Shown piece by piece: positions 62,663-64,000 of a stretch of DNA of 64,000 bases. Origin of the DNA: Psychrobacter arenosus (GTDB lineage: Bacteria > Pseudomonadota > Gammaproteobacteria > Pseudomonadales > Moraxellaceae); NCBI RefSeq assembly GCF_904848165.1, contig NZ_LR884459.1, positions 2,852,001 to 2,916,000 on the forward strand, given 5' to 3'. Every line of letters begins with the position of its first letter. The stretch's first letter is position 1. The notes beneath the pieces are model-generated. The model saw only the letters and a program-made list of their open reading frames with translations. It did not search any database and was not told where the DNA came from. The position numbers were made by a program, and so were the translations under genes.

Positions 62663-64000
62663 ATGATTAAAGCTCGCCCCGTATTTAAGTCGCTACAATT
62701 TCAGCTGATCTTTTGGTCGCTGTTACCCTTGCTGCTCTTGGCAGTAGCGGCGGGGGGCTATGGGTTTTGGTATAACTATAATGAGGTCAATGACTTTCAA
62801 GACGACAACCTAAAAAGTGTGGCTAAGGTATTGGTACAAACGTTAGAGGCGCAAGCAGAGGGCCAAGCAGCTAGCGCTGATGTTTCTCGAGACAGACATT
62901 TTAATACCGACGATGATGATGGCGACATCAGTGTCGATATTATTGCTTTGACGGGGGTGGCGCAGGAGCAGGTTTCGACAGTAAGGGATGAGGCGACAAA
63001 CCACCCTGATAAATCGGATAAGCAGGATAAACATAACAAGAAAAAAGAAGAAGCAGAAATTACGTTAGCATCATTGGCAACCATTCCCAAAGGGATCAGT
63101 ACGCAGCGCATAGACGACCATACTTGGCGGGTATATCGACTTAATAGCTTGGACGTTAATGACGATATTGACCGCGCTATTATCGTCAGACAGCGTACTG
63201 AATTTCGCGATGACCTAGCCCAATCGAGTGCTTGGCAGTCTTTTTTACCATTGACCCTGGCTATGGTGCTATTAACCCTACTATTGCCCTTTATCATGTG
63301 GCGAATGTTTAAGCCAGTACGACAATTACACCAAGAGATTAATGCGCGACAAGAGAGTGATTTAGCGCCGTTAGCGAGCGATAATCTGCCGACCGAATTG
63401 CTGCCGTTAGTGGCGTCGCTGAATCGACTATTAGCGTTGGCCAAAACCCATATTGAGCGGCAACAGCGCTTTATTGCGGATGCTGCACACGAGTTACGCT
63501 CACCGCTGACAGCGACGTCCTTACAACTACAACGCCTGCAACGGCTACCGCACGATGAGACCATGGCAGCAGGTTTAGACAAGCTAGCGCTGCGGTTAAA
63601 ACGCAACCAACAACTGGTCGAGCAACTGCTGACCTTAGCGCGGGCAGGCAACGTCAATAGTGTCAATGAGCCGGTCGATATCAGGCCTATTACCGAGCAA
63701 GCGGTCGGATTGCTAGTGCCTATTGCCGACCATCAGCAGATTGATTTAAGTGTCGAGCTACAGACAGATGGTCAAGTAAATGCCGATGCGACCTCGTTAC
63801 TGTTATTAATTAAGAACCTGCTGCAAAATGCTATCGTTTATACTCCGGCAGGCGGGCAGGTAGCGGTGAAGCTGTGGCGGTTGGCAGAAGGTCAGCGTGT
63901 TCATGATGCCGCGTTTGGCACTCAGGTTATTGCTACCCATCAAAGCCGTCAGCAAAGTCATCAGCAACGGCCAGTTACCCCGAGCCGATTAATTCTACAA
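62663..64000 (+). CDS. Sensor histidine kinase (QseC-like), 3' end cut by window edge
   Basis: The frame is open from the ATG at 62663 to the last base, giving 446 residues of an inner-membrane kinase. It has a membrane segment (about 15-38), a periplasmic region with an acidic stretch (DTDDDD-like, about 78-95) and a Lys/Asp-rich stretch (about 115-135), a second membrane segment (about 196-214), and a HAMP-like linker. The HisKA helix has phospho-acceptor His276 in IADAAHELRSPL, and the N-box is NLLQNAIVYTPAGG (about 380). After the N-box lies a Gln/His/Arg-rich stretch not typical of the family. The catalytic G-boxes lie outside the window. It is the partner of the regulator at 61724-62383. 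Confidence 0.9.
   Translation, partial: MIKARPVFKSLQFQLIFWSLLPLLLLAVAAGGYGFWYNYNEVNDFQDDNLKSVAKVLVQTLEAQAEGQAASADVSRDRHFNTDDDDGDISVDIIALTGVAQEQVSTVRDEATNHPDKSDKQDKHNKKKEEAEITLASLATIPKGISTQRIDDHTWRVYRLNSLDVNDDIDRAIIVRQRTEFRDDLAQSSAWQSFLPLTLAMVLLTLLLPFIMWRMFKPVRQLHQEINARQESDLAPLASDNLPTELLPLVASLNRLLALAKTHIERQQRFIADAAHELRSPLTATSLQLQRLQRLPHDETMAAGLDKLALRLKRNQQLVEQLLTLARAGNVNSVNEPVDIRPITEQAVGLLVPIADHQQIDLSVELQTDGQVNADATSLLLLIKNLLQNAIVYTPAGGQVAVKLWRLAEGQRVHDAAFGTQVIATHQSRQQSHQQRPVTPSRLILQ

Noticed and set aside
62797..63666. 289-residue open frame on the minus strand
   Set aside because: It lies wholly opposite the histidine kinase reading frame, which has all kinase motifs; its Ser/Cys-rich composition is typical of an antisense shadow.

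Overview
The window looks like a chromosomal segment of a Psychrobacter-like gammaproteobacterium (Moraxellaceae). That placement is inferred from protein flavour, the moderate GC content and the order of the nar-moa genes; no rRNA or other marker is present to prove it. No tRNA, rRNA, CRISPR array, prophage or transposase gene was seen. Almost everything is metabolic, and two themes dominate: molybdenum enzymes with their cofactor genes, and amino-acid/purine catabolism.

Layout. (1) 1-8.7 kb, + strand: purine salvage and oxidation, with the end of an NCS2 purine permease, then xdhA-xdhB-xdhC (xanthine dehydrogenase and its cofactor-inserting chaperone) and guaD (guanine deaminase). (2) 8.8-13.4 kb: a large SF1 helicase with a C-terminal phospholipase-D nuclease domain, resembling the single-gene (type II) Mokosh anti-phage system, and a histidine phosphatase. 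(3) 13.4-20 kb, - strand: a paoABCD-like aldehyde/xanthine oxidoreductase operon followed by a mocA-like cytidylyltransferase. (4) 20.6-25.5 kb: two convergent, paralogous TonB-type proteins and a TonB-dependent siderophore receptor; Fur-box-like sites precede one TonB gene and the receptor. (5) 25.9-39.2 kb, + strand: a LysR regulator and eight genes that together can carry D-lysine through pipecolate, 2-aminoadipate, 2-oxoadipate and D-2-hydroxyglutarate to 2-oxoglutarate. (6) 39.3-57.4 kb, - strand: narK, narGHJI, flavohaemoglobin, a His-rich parvulin, moeA, moaA, moaB, mobA, moaC, moaD, moaE and a hemerythrin-like protein, read in that order. (7) 57.8-60.6 kb, + strand: narX-narL, divergent from narK. 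(8) 60.9-64 kb: a PepSY protein and an OmpR-type two-component pair, the kinase cut off by the window edge.

How it fits together: the moa/moe genes make molybdopterin. MobA would add GMP for NarG, MocA would add CMP for the Pao-type enzyme, and XdhC-family chaperones would mature XdhB and PaoC. Nitrate sensing (NarXL) sits next to the nitrate transporter and reductase, and flavohaemoglobin would remove the nitric oxide that nitrate respiration produces.

Non-coding structure is rich. There is a 173-bp MITE-like element with TA duplications; a small dispersed repeat family with inverted-repeat ends (three copies, 36.5, 40.8 and 62.5 kb); a REP-like repeat (36.7 and 44.2 kb); a nine-copy 9-bp tandem repeat just upstream of moeA; 14-bp tandem arrays at the narK/narG junction and before hglS; and several clear intrinsic terminators. 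The most interesting items are the Mokosh-like helicase-nuclease, the self-contained D-lysine route, the moeA-upstream tandem repeat and the dispersed repeat family.
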